Shown: one piece after another, positions 8,395-18,985 of the stretch | Layout of the letters: each line of letters opens with the position of its first letter | How positions within the stretch are numbered: position 1 is the stretch's first letter | Source: Sphingomonas sp. So64.6b | GTDB taxonomy: Bacteria; Pseudomonadota; Alphaproteobacteria; Sphingomonadales; Sphingomonadaceae | Length of the DNA stretch: 64,000 nucleotides | NCBI RefSeq assembly: GCF_014171475.1 | Contig: NZ_CP048817.1 | Span: 1,736,001 to 1,800,000, forward strand | Direction of reading: 5' to 3' | Made by a program: the position numbers and the translations under genes | Notes under the pieces: model-generated | Database searches by the model: none | Told to the model about the DNA's origin: nothing | Seen by the model: the letters and a program-made list of their open reading frames with translations, nothing else

Positions 8395-11300
8395 ATGAAC
8401 TCATCTCTCTCACAAGTCTTACCCATGGCTTCTCCCGCATCGCGCCGCAGAGGCACTTTTCAACGCAAGGCTTCCCGGCTGGCGATCCTCGCCGCTTCGG
8501 CCAGCTTCGCGGCGATCGCCTCGCCGGCTTATGCCCAGTGCGTCGAAGGGCCGCCGAACACCTATGGCTGCTCCGGGGTGACGGATGTGCCGCAGGTGAT
8601 CGTAGATGACGACGCGACGGTAGTCGCCGATTCCGGCTTCACCGTCGACACCAGCGGCAACGGTAACGGTAACGCGCTGAGCGTGGCTGGCAACGGACTG
8701 ATCGGCTTCGAAGGAGGAGAGAGCTTCACCGGCGCGGGCGTGAGGCTCGCGACGAACGGTAGCAGCGGCTCATCGGCTGGGGAGATCCTTGCCTTCTCCA
8801 ACGCCGACATCTTCGCCAATGGCGCGCACGGGCTCTATCTCGACAATAGCGGCGGTGGCGATACCACCGTCAGCTGGGTTGGCACGATCTCAAACACCGG
8901 CGGTCACGGTGTCTGGGCCCGCAGCGAACTGGGCGCTGGCAATCTGAGCTTGATCGTCAAGGACGTGATCGGGCGCGACGATGGCGTCGTCGCCGTTTGG
9001 GGCGGCACCGGGTCGGTGGTGGTGACGGCGGTCGGCCCGGTGATCGGGCAGACCGGTTCCGGCATGTTCGTCTCCGGCGGCGGCGCGGCGGATGATGTCG
9101 ATATCACCGTGGGCGACGTGACCGGTGGCAGCTGGGGCATTCAAGCTGGCAGCAACGGCACCGGTTTCGTCAGGGTCGAATCAACGGGGACCGTAACCGG
9201 GCTGGGCCTGGTCGGCATCCATGTCAATGCAGGGCCCAGCACCACCGGGGCGCTGGTCTTCGCCAATGTGGTCAACGGCCAGCAACAGGGTATCTCGGTG
9301 GGCAATGCTGGCCTGGGTGACACCAGTATCGTCGCCACCGGCGCAGTCACCGGCGCGACTTCGGCCGGCATCTTCGCATCCAACGGCGTCACTGCCGGCG
9401 ATATCTCGGTCGCGGCGACCGAGGTTACCGGCAGCTATGGCATCATTGCGGACAATGACGGCACCGGGTCGACCCGCGTCGTTACGACGGGCGATGTGGT
9501 GGGTTTCGCAGACGATGCAATCGTCGCGCGGAACAATGTCAACGCTACCGATCTGCTGGTCGATACCCATAATGTCGAGGGCGCAGAGAACGGCATCCGG
9601 GTCCGCAATTACGGATCGGGCGTCACCATCGTGCGATCGAACGGCACCGTCACCGGGCAGGGATTGAACGGCATCCAGGCCGAGACCGGTACCGGCGGAC
9701 AGGGCTTGCTCGTCGATGTGAACGAGGTGTTGGGCGGGAACAACGGCATCCTGGTGTTGAACCAGGGCACCGGTCCGGTGCGCGTGAGCGCGACGGGAAG
9801 AGTGATCGGAACGACCGGCAGCGGCATCGCGGTCGATAACGGCCCGGGGGGGACCGACATTCGGGTCGACGCCGCGACCGTGTCTGGCGGCCTTGTCGGC
9901 ATCCGTACCACCAATGGCGGCACGGGCGAGTCGTTCATCACCACCACCGGGCTAGTGTCGGGCAGCGTTTTCGGCATTCTCGCGCAGAACGACGTGAGTG
10001 CGACCGACCTGACGGTCCACGCGACCGACGTGCAAAGCCAAAGCGATGCCATCCTTGCCGAGAATTTCGGAAGCGGCGAGACCAGCATCATCGCGACCGG
10101 CAACGTCATCGGCCTGAACCAGGTGGGGATCCGCGTCTTCGCCGACACCAACGCCGACGACATCACGGTGGAGGCCGGCAATGCCTCGGGCGGCTTCTCC
10201 GGCATATCGGTCGTGAATCTCGGCCTGGGCGACACCCGGGTCACCGTGAACGGCACCGTCCAGGGCGCCGATAACGCGATCAATGTCGTTTCGAACAATG
10301 GCCAGGGCGTGGTCATCATCAACAACGGCATTGTCAGCAACGCATCGGGACTGAGCGTCGATCGCGCGATCAGCGCAACCGGCTCGGTCGGGATCGGCAA
10401 TGCCGGCAGCCTGATCGGCACGCTCGAGATCTCCGGCACCAACAGCCTGGTGCTCAATTCCGGCACCTGGCGGAGCATCGGCGGCACCAGCATTTTCGGC
10501 ACCGCTGACGATCAACTGTTCAACAGCGCGACCGGCACGATCGCCGGCGCTACGGCCGCGGCAACGGCGGAAACCACGGTCTGGCAGGGGCTGGACAGCT
10601 TCCAGAATGCCGGCGTGCTGCGGCTCCAGGACGGCGGCACCGGCGACCTTATCCAGACTTCGGCAGCGACCATTTTCGCGAACGGATCGGGGCTGACGGT
10701 GGACATTGGCGGCGCGACCGGCACCGACATGTTCCGCACGACCGGGACGGTCCAGATCGAGGCGGGCAGCCGGCTTCAGTCGGTGACCGGCCAGCCGCTC
10801 GTGCTGCACGGCAAGCATGTCGTGGTCCAGGCGGATGGCGGCCTGACCGGCCAGTTCATCTATGAGGACAAATTCCTGACCGCCTTTGCGGGTTTGCGCG
10901 ACGGCTATACCGCGACCACCGCGTTCATCGAGTTCGCCCAGTTGCGCGCGCTGGCCGATGCCGGGATCACGCCCAATCAGAAGGAGACGGCCGGCGGGGC
11001 CGACAGCCTGCCCAACGGCAATGCGGTCAAGGACGCGCTACTGTTGTTGCCGAACGACGCTGCAGCCCAGAACGCCTTCGACCAGCTGTCGGGGGAAGTC
11101 CATCCATCGGCACGCGGCGCCATGGTCGAGGATAGCCGGTTGCTGCGCAACGCCGTGCTCGATCGCCTGGCCGATAGCGGCAGCGATGACCATGGGGGCG
11201 GCGCGATATGGGGCCGGGCCTTTGCCGACACCGGCATCAGCGACGGCGATCTCAATGCCGCGAAGGTCAACCGCGACACGCGCGGGTTCATGATCGGGGT

Positions 11301-12006
11301 GGACCGCGCGATCGGGCCGGTGACGATCGGCGTCGCCGGGGGCTGGTCCGACACCGACCTTCGGATCGCTCGCCGCGACAGCAAGGCTTCGGTGGAGACC
11401 ATCCATGGCTTGCTCTATGCCGGGGGTCAGTTCGGTCGCTTCAACCTGCGCGGCGGGGTCGGTTATGCGCGGACCTCAACCGAGACTGAGCGCCGCATCG
11501 CCTTTCAGGGGTTCAGTGCCGCGCCGCGCGCCGATTATCACGGATCGGTCCTGCAAGGCTTTGTCGAGGCCGGGTATCGCGTGCCGCTGGGCGGCGGCCA
11601 TGTCGAGCCGTTCGCCGGCCTGACCGCACTTCGCGCCAAGACCGACGCGTTCAAGGAAGCCTCCGGGCCGGCCGCCCTGTCGGGCAAGGCGATCAGCGAG
11701 GACAGCTATGGCTCGACGCTCGGCCTGCGCTTCGAGACGAGCCGGGCCGGCGCCCTGTCGCTGCGCGGCACCATGGCATGGCGCCATGGCTGGGGCGATC
11801 TGACGCCGGCCGGCCGGCATGCGTTTGACGGCGGCACGGACTTCACCGTGCTTGGCGCCAGCGGGTCGCGCGACGCGGGCATCGCCCGGATCGAGGCGCA
11901 ATATCGCTTATCCTCCAACGTCACTTTGGGTGTCGCCTATGACGGCGTGCTCGGAACGGGCGGCGAGGATCACGCGATCACCGGGGGCCTGAAGATCGTC
12001 TTCTGA
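8395..12006 (+). CDS. autotransporter with repetitive passenger domain (type V secretion)
   Basis: About 1203 residues. The start at 8395 follows AGGAACAG, although the frame is open further upstream to 8233. An extended signal peptide is visible, with a basic RRRGTFQRKASR stretch, a hydrophobic ILAASASFAAIA core and an AYAQ cleavage site. The passenger, roughly residues 50-680, is Gly/Asn/Thr-rich and made of about ten degenerate ~50-residue units, each opening with a T-G-x-V-x-G motif and containing G-I-x-V-x-N and D-I-x-V elements, as expected for a right-handed beta-helix. The last ~260 residues form the translocator barrel: AIWGRAFADTG, GFMIGVDRAIG, GVGYARTSTE, then a C-terminal LKIVF ending in Phe. 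It would display or release a surface adhesin-like fibre. No protease or lipase catalytic motif was seen in the passenger. Confidence 0.9.
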   Translation: MNSSLSQVLPMASPASRRRGTFQRKASRLAILAASASFAAIASPAYAQCVEGPPNTYGCSGVTDVPQVIVDDDATVVADSGFTVDTSGNGNGNALSVAGNGLIGFEGGESFTGAGVRLATNGSSGSSAGEILAFSNADIFANGAHGLYLDNSGGGDTTVSWVGTISNTGGHGVWARSELGAGNLSLIVKDVIGRDDGVVAVWGGTGSVVVTAVGPVIGQTGSGMFVSGGGAADDVDITVGDVTGGSWGIQAGSNGTGFVRVESTGTVTGLGLVGIHVNAGPSTTGALVFANVVNGQQQGISVGNAGLGDTSIVATGAVTGATSAGIFASNGVTAGDISVAATEVTGSYGIIADNDGTGSTRVVTTGDVVGFADDAIVARNNVNATDLLVDTHNVEGAENGIRVRNYGSGVTIVRSNGTVTGQGLNGIQAETGTGGQGLLVDVNEVLGGNNGILVLNQGTGPVRVSATGRVIGTTGSGIAVDNGPGGTDIRVDAATVSGGLVGIRTTNGGTGESFITTTGLVSGSVFGILAQNDVSATDLTVHATDVQSQSDAILAENFGSGETSIIATGNVIGLNQVGIRVFADTNADDITVEAGNASGGFSGISVVNLGLGDTRVTVNGTVQGADNAINVVSNNGQGVVIINNGIVSNASGLSVDRAISATGSVGIGNAGSLIGTLEISGTNSLVLNSGTWRSIGGTSIFGTADDQLFNSATGTIAGATAAATAETTVWQGLDSFQNAGVLRLQDGGTGDLIQTSAATIFANGSGLTVDIGGATGTDMFRTTGTVQIEAGSRLQSVTGQPLVLHGKHVVVQADGGLTGQFIYEDKFLTAFAGLRDGYTATTAFIEFAQLRALADAGITPNQKETAGGADSLPNGNAVKDALLLLPNDAAAQNAFDQLSGEVHPSARGAMVEDSRLLRNAVLDRLADSGSDDHGGGAIWGRAFADTGISDGDLNAAKVNRDTRGFMIGVDRAIGPVTIGVAGGWSDTDLRIARRDSKASVETIHGLLYAGGQFGRFNLRGGVGYARTSTETERRIAFQGFSAAPRADYHGSVLQGFVEAGYRVPLGGGHVEPFAGLTALRAKTDAFKEASGPAALSGKAISEDSYGSTLGLRFETSRAGALSLRGTMAWRHGWGDLTPAGRHAFDGGTDFTVLGASGSRDAGIARIEAQYRLSSNVTLGVAYDGVLGTGGEDHAITGGLKIVF

Positions 12007-12050
12007 CGATCCGGCACCGGCGGGCAGGTCTCGTTCCTGAACCTGTCCGG

Positions 12051-12083
12051 CCCTCCGGGTGGCGCATGCCGCCATCCGGAGGG
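12051..12083 (+). terminator. stem-loop after the autotransporter gene
   Basis: CCCTCCGGGTGGCG and its complement CGCCATCCGGAGGG form a 14-bp stem with one G-T pair around CATGC. It starts 45 bp after the stop codon and is followed by a weak ATTGATTT tract, so it is a plausible intrinsic terminator. Confidence 0.6.
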
Positions 12084-12143
12084 ATTGATTTGTGAACGCC
12101 GCGGATAGCCGCTCGCACCTCGCGGCGTACCGAAAGAGCGGCG

Positions 12144-12398
12144 CTATTTCTCCGTCGCTTCAAACACGCCATCCCAATTGCCGATCGCGGGGTTGACCCG
12201 GAATCGCTCGATCCGTTCCTGCATCAGGCAATGCTGCTTCGATCGCAGCAGCGCCGTGAGCCCGGCAGGACCAAAACCCCTTGCCGCACAGCAATTTCCA
12301 ATACGGCATGCCCGCCATTTCGCCGCGTCCCCATTCGTCGCATTTCCGACGATTTGGGTAACCCGAAATAGAGAATAACGCTTGCGAAACGACCCCAT
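12144..12398 (-). CDS. possible small hypothetical protein (doubtful)
   Basis: An 84-residue open frame in the 530-bp gap between the autotransporter and lipoprotein genes. The C-terminal half (LMQERIERFRVNPAIGN, then WDGVFEATEK) looks protein-like, but the N-terminal half is Cys/Ala-rich and resembles a chance frame. No good ribosome binding site was found. It may be a gene remnant or non-coding. The rest of the gap (12084-12143 and 12399-12450) shows nothing else. Confidence 0.22.
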   Translation of the reverse strand: MGSFRKRYSLFRVTQIVGNATNGDAAKWRACRIGNCCAARGFGPAGLTALLRSKQHCLMQERIERFRVNPAIGNWDGVFEATEK

Positions 12399-12451
12399 TA
12401 AGCCGTTAGTCAGGTTCGGGAAAACAAAGTGAAGGCGTAAAAATCCTGATC

Positions 12452-12476
12452 GGAAACTTACGGCTTTTAGATCGTT
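12452..12476 (+). promoter_or_regulatory. EcfG-like promoter of the lipoprotein gene
   Basis: GGAAA, 16 bases, then CGTT matches the alphaproteobacterial general-stress sigma factor EcfG consensus (GGAAC-N16/17-CGTT) with one mismatch in the -35 box. It lies 60 bp before the lipoprotein ATG at 12536. Confidence 0.45.
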
Positions 12477-12535
12477 CCACCGTTAACGGCATATGCGGCT
12501 CGTTCAATCGCATCTTGCCGTATTGGAGAAATCGA

Positions 12536-13117
12536 ATGTCTGCCTCCCCGCTCCGTCGTCGCCTTGCCACTGCCGCGCTTGCCTCTGCCTTACTGGCCGT
12601 TGCCGGTTGTGCGACCGAATCCACTTATCGCCCCGCAACTGGATCGGGTTTTGCCCGATCAGGCTATAGCGACCGTCAGGTCGAGCCGAACCGCTATCTC
12701 GTCAGCTTTTCAGGCAACAGCTACACCTCACGCGACACGGTCGAGCGCTATCTGCTGTTCCGCGCGGCCGAACTGACCGTGCAGAGCGGCAATGACTATT
12801 TCATCCTGACCGAACGTGATGTCGATCGCCAGACGCGGACCTATAGCACGCCGTCGTTCGGTGGCGGGTTCGGCGCCTATGGCGGTTGGGGTCCGAGCTG
12901 GCGCTATTATGGCCGTGGTTATGGCTGGCGCAGCTGGAGCCCGTTCTGGGGCGATCCCTTCTTCGACCGCGACATCGACGTGCGCACGATCGACCGGTTC
13001 GAGGCGACTGCCGAGATCGTGACCGGCAAGGGTCCGAAGCCACGCGACAATGTCCGTGCTTTCGACGCCCGTGCGGTGATGGATTCGATAGGGCCGAGTG
13101 TCGTCACGCCGAAATAA
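12536..13117 (+). CDS. CC0125/CC1285-type small lipoprotein
   Basis: A 193-residue lipoprotein. The start at 12536 is fixed by GGAGAA six bases upstream; a Met seven codons earlier lacks a site. The signal peptide (LRRRLATAALASALLAVAGC) ends in a lipobox AVAGC, so Cys near residue 25 would be lipidated. The mature part has the family pattern with YLVSFSGNSYTSRDTVERYLLFRAAELT followed by GNDYFILTERD, then a Gly/Tyr/Trp-rich low-complexity section (YGGWGPSWRYYGRGYGW), and ends with VRAFDARAVMDSIGP. The family is of unknown function in alphaproteobacteria. An EcfG-like promoter upstream would place it in the general stress response. Confidence 0.85.
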   Translation: MSASPLRRRLATAALASALLAVAGCATESTYRPATGSGFARSGYSDRQVEPNRYLVSFSGNSYTSRDTVERYLLFRAAELTVQSGNDYFILTERDVDRQTRTYSTPSFGGGFGAYGGWGPSWRYYGRGYGWRSWSPFWGDPFFDRDIDVRTIDRFEATAEIVTGKGPKPRDNVRAFDARAVMDSIGPSVVTPK

Positions 13118-13130
13118 GAGGTAAGTTTCG

Positions 13131-13170
13131 AAAAAGGGCCGCGCCGACCGAGGTTGGCGTGGCCCTTTTT
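13131..13170. terminator. bidirectional intrinsic terminator
   Basis: AAAAAGGGCC pairs perfectly with GGCCCTTTTT, extended inward by a GC-rich stem (GCGCCGACC / GGTTGGCGT). It begins 13 bp after the lipoprotein stop and carries a T-run on the plus strand and an equivalent one on the minus strand, so it could also stop transcripts arriving from secA. Confidence 0.88.
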
Positions 13171-13214
13171 ATGCCTGGTGAACCAGCCGGCGTGATGAGG
13201 CTCTTGCCTCTCCC

Positions 13215-13339
13215 CGTTCGTGCTGAGCTTGTCGAAGCACCGCTCTCTCACTCTCTGCCGTCGCAAAGAAGAACGGCCCCCCTCGACTGCCTGCCAAGGC
13301 AGGCGCTCAGGACAGGCTTCGACAAGCTCAGGGCGAACG
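13215..13339. repeat. dispersed REP-like inverted repeat, copy 1
   Basis: The arms 13215-13240 (CGTTCGTGCTGAGCTTGTCG...) and 13316-13339 (GCTTCGACAAGCTCAGGGCG...) are inverted copies with two mismatches, separated by 75 bp. The same sequence family recurs at 53795-53886. Both copies lie between convergent genes, the usual position of extragenic palindromes. Elements with this TGAGCTTGTCGAAG core are common in sphingomonad genomes. Confidence 0.85.
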
Positions 13340-13364
13340 ACTTTCGGGGGCGACAGAGCCGCCC

Positions 13365-16100
<2,736 letters not shown>

Positions 16101-16199
16101 GGAGAATTCCTGTGAATTTTAGGTTGGGTCGCGGCGGGGCGTGCCCCTGCCGTCGACAAGAGAATGGCGAGATGCGGCGCGAACTGGCGCCGGCGCGTC

Positions 16200-16478
16200 T
16201 TATTTGCGCGGTTTGCTCAGATAGAGCGGGACCGGCGCGAAGATCGCTAGGTCCGGGGAAACGAGCGGCAGGGTGACGGTCGCGGCAAACCGGGGCTCAG
16301 TGACGAGCGCCAGATAGGACCGGACCTGACGAACGCTGGCCACCTGTGCGGTGACCGACGCCTGCGCACCGGCGATGGCGCCGGCGCTCTGATGGAACTG
16401 CGCTTCCGGTGCGCGCACGCCGGAGATCGCGCCGGTCAGCGCGCTCAGCAGGGCAGAAATGAAAAGCAGCAATTGCAT
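16200..16478 (-). CDS. small hypothetical protein with signal peptide or membrane segment
   Basis: A 92-residue protein of unknown function. MQLLLFISALLSALTGAISG at the N terminus is a signal peptide or single membrane anchor. The rest (RAPEAQFHQSAGAIAGAQAS, then a beta-like stretch ending in LAIFAPVPLYLSKPRK) has no recognised motif. A longer in-frame start would read through the frameshifted TonB_C gene, so the Met at 16478 is preferred. It lies between the broken TonB_C gene (66 bp upstream) and secA (100 bp downstream), all on the reverse strand. The reading frame and hydrophobic start favour a real gene. Confidence 0.6.
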   Translation of the reverse strand: MQLLLFISALLSALTGAISGVRAPEAQFHQSAGAIAGAQASVTAQVASVRQVRSYLALVTEPRFAATVTLPLVSPDLAIFAPVPLYLSKPRK

Positions 16479-16543
16479 AGGTCTGGCGGCATGTAGTGCG
16501 CCGCCCGGCCCGCGTCCATCATTTACACGCGACGCACGGGTCG

Positions 16544-17130
16544 TCATCGGTCCTGGATCTGCCACTTCACCGAGCGAAGGGTGAACGCCGTCCAGATCGG
16601 CCGGCCACCGGCATCGCGTGCGGGCAAGAATTCGCCATTCTCCATCGCGAGGCGACAGGTCGCCTCGTCGAGCGAGTTCGATCCGCTGCTCGATATGATC
16701 CAACACCGTCGCGGCAAGCCTTCGGGTCGATCGCCAGGCCGACCGTGACCCGCCCCTCCTGCTCTTTGCGGCGCGCATCGGGCGGGTAAGAATCCGGCGG
16801 GAACCAGTCGGCCATATTGCCTTTCGGCACAGCCAGGGTCGCCGGTGTGGAATAGGGCGGATCCGGTTCGCGCGGCGCGGGCCGTGCCCCAGGGCCGGCA
16901 GGCTGCTCGGTTGGTGCGGCCGGCGCTGCGATCACCGCTGGTGCCGGTGCGGCCTTGCCGACCGCCTTCGGACTGGCGTTGCCCGCGCGATCGCGCATCG
17001 GCAGCGCGATGAAGATGATGCTGGTCACGATCAGCAGGCCGCATATCGCCAGCACAGCGATGGTCAGCCGCTTGTCGGAAGCGCTTTTCGACGCGGTGGA
17101 CGGGTCGTTGCCGCCGCTCAAGAGCGGCAC
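16544..17130 (-). pseudogene. TonB_C-domain (energy-transducer-like) protein, frameshifted
   Basis: The first frame, with a GTG start at 17130, encodes a cytoplasmic N terminus, a membrane helix (LTIAVLAICGLLIVTSIIFI), an Ala/Pro-rich periplasmic linker and the first half of a TonB_C domain (PPDSYPPDARRKEQEGRVTV, then GLAIDPK). Near 16720 the homology jumps to another frame, which continues the domain as SSGSNSLDEATCRLAMENGE then FLPARDAGGRPIW to a stop at 16544. Adding one G to the GG run (AAG-GCT becoming AAG-GGC) would restore a single ~195-residue protein. A single-base deletion is the simplest reading, either a real mutation or a sequencing error. The intact protein would span the envelope like TonB. 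Confidence 0.8.
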
Positions 17131-17181
17131 ATCGTGGCGATCATCGACAACACAGCCATCATTCTCCCGCCCGTTAAGCGC

Positions 17182-17823
17182 TCATTTCGCGACGAATGTC
17201 AGGGTCATAAAACGAACGGCGCGAGCGGTGATACCCTTTGCTGCCTTAAGCGGTGCGATGGCTGTGTCTTTCAAAATCCGCTCACAGGCGAACTGGTCGA
17301 TGGCATGGCTACCGCTCGATTCCCGGATCCGACAGGCTTCGCTATGGCCTGTCGCATCGAATTCCAACCGCATCTTGACCGGGCGCGCATAGTCCGACGG
17401 CAGTACCGCGACCGTCTGGGTCGAATTGAACATGACGGGGCTTTTGTTGATGCCGATCGTCCAGGTCAGCACGGTCCGAAACACACCCGAAACGGCGGCG
17501 CCCGCGCCATTCTGAGCCGGCACGAACCGCAGGCGTTTCACGGCCAGCTTGCACGACTGAGTATCGAGCGAGACGGAGCGGCTGCTCTCGGTGACCGTAC
17601 ATCCCGTCGGCTTGCCCTCGGCGGACACTGCCACCTCGATCGTCACGATACCTGCCTTTGACCGCGCATCGCGCGGATAGTCCGCCGGAGAGATCAGCTT
17701 CTGCAGGTCGATCGGCTGGGGATCGCTCGCTGGTGGGGTGACCATCTGTAGCGCGATCGCAATCGCAAATGACAGCACCGGCAAAATCCTTCCTGGCCCA
17801 TTCGTCAGCCTGTGTATGGCCAA
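17182..17823 (-). CDS. TonB_C-domain periplasmic protein
   Basis: About 213 residues from a TTG at 17823. A GTG at 17778 has the stronger ribosome binding site (GGAAGG, nine bases away) but would drop the basic residues before the hydrophobic LPVLSFAIAIALQ signal segment, so the true start is uncertain. The domain at residues ~45-125 shows ISPADYPRDARSKAGIVTIE, then GCTVTESS and LDTQSCKLAVKRLRFVPA, the TonB_C pattern including the C-x(n)-C spacing. A second, more diverged copy may follow (RLEFDATGHSEACRIRESSG with FACERILKD). There is no Pro-rich linker, so it is probably a soluble periplasmic relative rather than a true energy transducer. It lies 51 bp upstream of the frameshifted TonB_C gene. 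Confidence 0.72.
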   Translation of the reverse strand: MAIHRLTNGPGRILPVLSFAIAIALQMVTPPASDPQPIDLQKLISPADYPRDARSKAGIVTIEVAVSAEGKPTGCTVTESSRSVSLDTQSCKLAVKRLRFVPAQNGAGAAVSGVFRTVLTWTIGINKSPVMFNSTQTVAVLPSDYARPVKMRLEFDATGHSEACRIRESSGSHAIDQFACERILKDTAIAPLKAAKGITARAVRFMTLTFVAK

Positions 17824-17920
17824 TGTGCGATGTGGTCCATCTCCGCGGTCCAGACCGGCAGGTCACACGCCTGTCACAGGGATCCGCCAGTGAGGGAACT
17901 CACGGCACGGAAAATCCATC

Positions 17921-18847
17921 ATGGCGTTCACGCTCGATCCCGGCTCCTCCGCAGAAATGGAGCGCATCAAACAGGAAATCGCCGACAGTTTCGATGAGGA
18001 ACTGGAGATGGAGATCGATGAAAGCCGGCTCGAAACCCTGCTTGCCGATCTGGCGGACCATCCCGATCGCGAACAGGTCGAGCGGCGGGTCTATTTCCGC
18101 GAGCTGTTCCGCCTGCAGCATGAACTCGTGCGGCTGCAGGACTGGGTCCAGCACAAGGGGCTGAAGGTGGTCATCATCTTCGAAGGCCGCGATTCTGCCG
18201 GCAAGGGCGGCGCGATCAAGCGCATCACGCAGCGGCTCAACCCGCGCGTATGCCGGGTGGCGGCGCTCCCCGCGCCCAATGAGCGCGAACGGACACAATG
18301 GTATTTCCAGCGTTACACCGCGCATTTGCCCGCAGCAGGCGAGATCGTGCTGTTCGATCGCAGCTGGTATAATCGTGCCGGAGTCGAGCGGGTCATGGGC
18401 TTTTGCACCGAGGAGGAGTGCGAGGAGTTCTTCCGCTCGGTTCCCGAATTCGAACGGATGCTCGTGCGTTCCGGCATCATCCTGCTGAAATACTGGTTTT
18501 CGATCACCGATGCGGAGCAGGAATTCCGCTTCAACATGCGCATTCACGATCCGCTCAAACAGTGGAAACTCTCGCCGATGGACGTCGAATCGCGCCGCCG
18601 CTGGGAGGATTATACGCGCGCCAAGGAAGCGATGCTGGAACGCACGCACATCGCCGAAGCACCATGGTGGGTGGTCGAGGCGGTCGACAAGAAAAAGGCG
18701 CGGCTGAACTGCATCGCGCATCTGCTCGACCAGATTCCCTATGGCGACGTGCCCAAGGCGATGGTGACCCTGCCCGATCGGGTGCGGCACGAGGATTATA
18801 TCCGCCAGCCGGTGCCGCCTGAGCTGCACGTGCCCGATCGCTACTGA
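17921..18847 (+). CDS. ppk2: polyphosphate kinase 2
   Basis: A 308-residue single-domain PPK2, which transfers phosphate between polyphosphate and nucleotides. The Walker A motif is FEGRDSAGKGG (near residue 90), followed by the lid/Walker B region VLFDRSWYNRAGVERVMGF and FNMRIHDPLKQWKLSPMD. These are the family signatures. A ~70-residue acidic N-terminal extension (MERIKQEIADSFDEELEMEI) precedes the core, as in class I PPK2. The class and ADP/GDP preference cannot be fixed from sequence alone. It is divergent from the TonB_C genes and stands alone. A phosphate transporter gene lies nearby on the opposite strand, a suggestive but untested link in phosphate handling. Confidence 0.96.
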   Translation: MAFTLDPGSSAEMERIKQEIADSFDEELEMEIDESRLETLLADLADHPDREQVERRVYFRELFRLQHELVRLQDWVQHKGLKVVIIFEGRDSAGKGGAIKRITQRLNPRVCRVAALPAPNERERTQWYFQRYTAHLPAAGEIVLFDRSWYNRAGVERVMGFCTEEECEEFFRSVPEFERMLVRSGIILLKYWFSITDAEQEFRFNMRIHDPLKQWKLSPMDVESRRRWEDYTRAKEAMLERTHIAEAPWWVVEAVDKKKARLNCIAHLLDQIPYGDVPKAMVTLPDRVRHEDYIRQPVPPELHVPDRY

Positions 18848-18985
18848 AGCTCTCCGGGAGATATGGGACACCGGTTGTGTTATATCTCGGCCGCTGCTTC
18901 AGCATAAGGTGTTCATTTATAAACTATTATATTGCATATAGTTAGGATGATATCCTGACAGCGGATGGGACTGCTTCCGCTCAGC
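18848..18985. other. A/T-rich convergent intergenic region with inverted repeats
   Basis: This 138-bp gap separates two convergent genes. It contains an A/T-rich imperfect palindrome (AACTAT ... ATAGTT around 18926-18947) and several shorter inverted repeats, and stands out from its surroundings by composition. A terminator function for ppk2 is likely, but no T-tract follows a strong stem. Confidence 0.4.

Noticed and set aside
8860..10330. Regular ~150-bp periodicity that might suggest a repeat array such as CRISPR
   Set aside because: The repeats are protein-level units inside an open autotransporter passenger; DNA copies are diverged and there are no identical direct repeats with spacers.
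17900..18871. 323-codon reverse frame over ppk2
   Set aside because: Antisense shadow; the forward frame has all PPK2 motifs.
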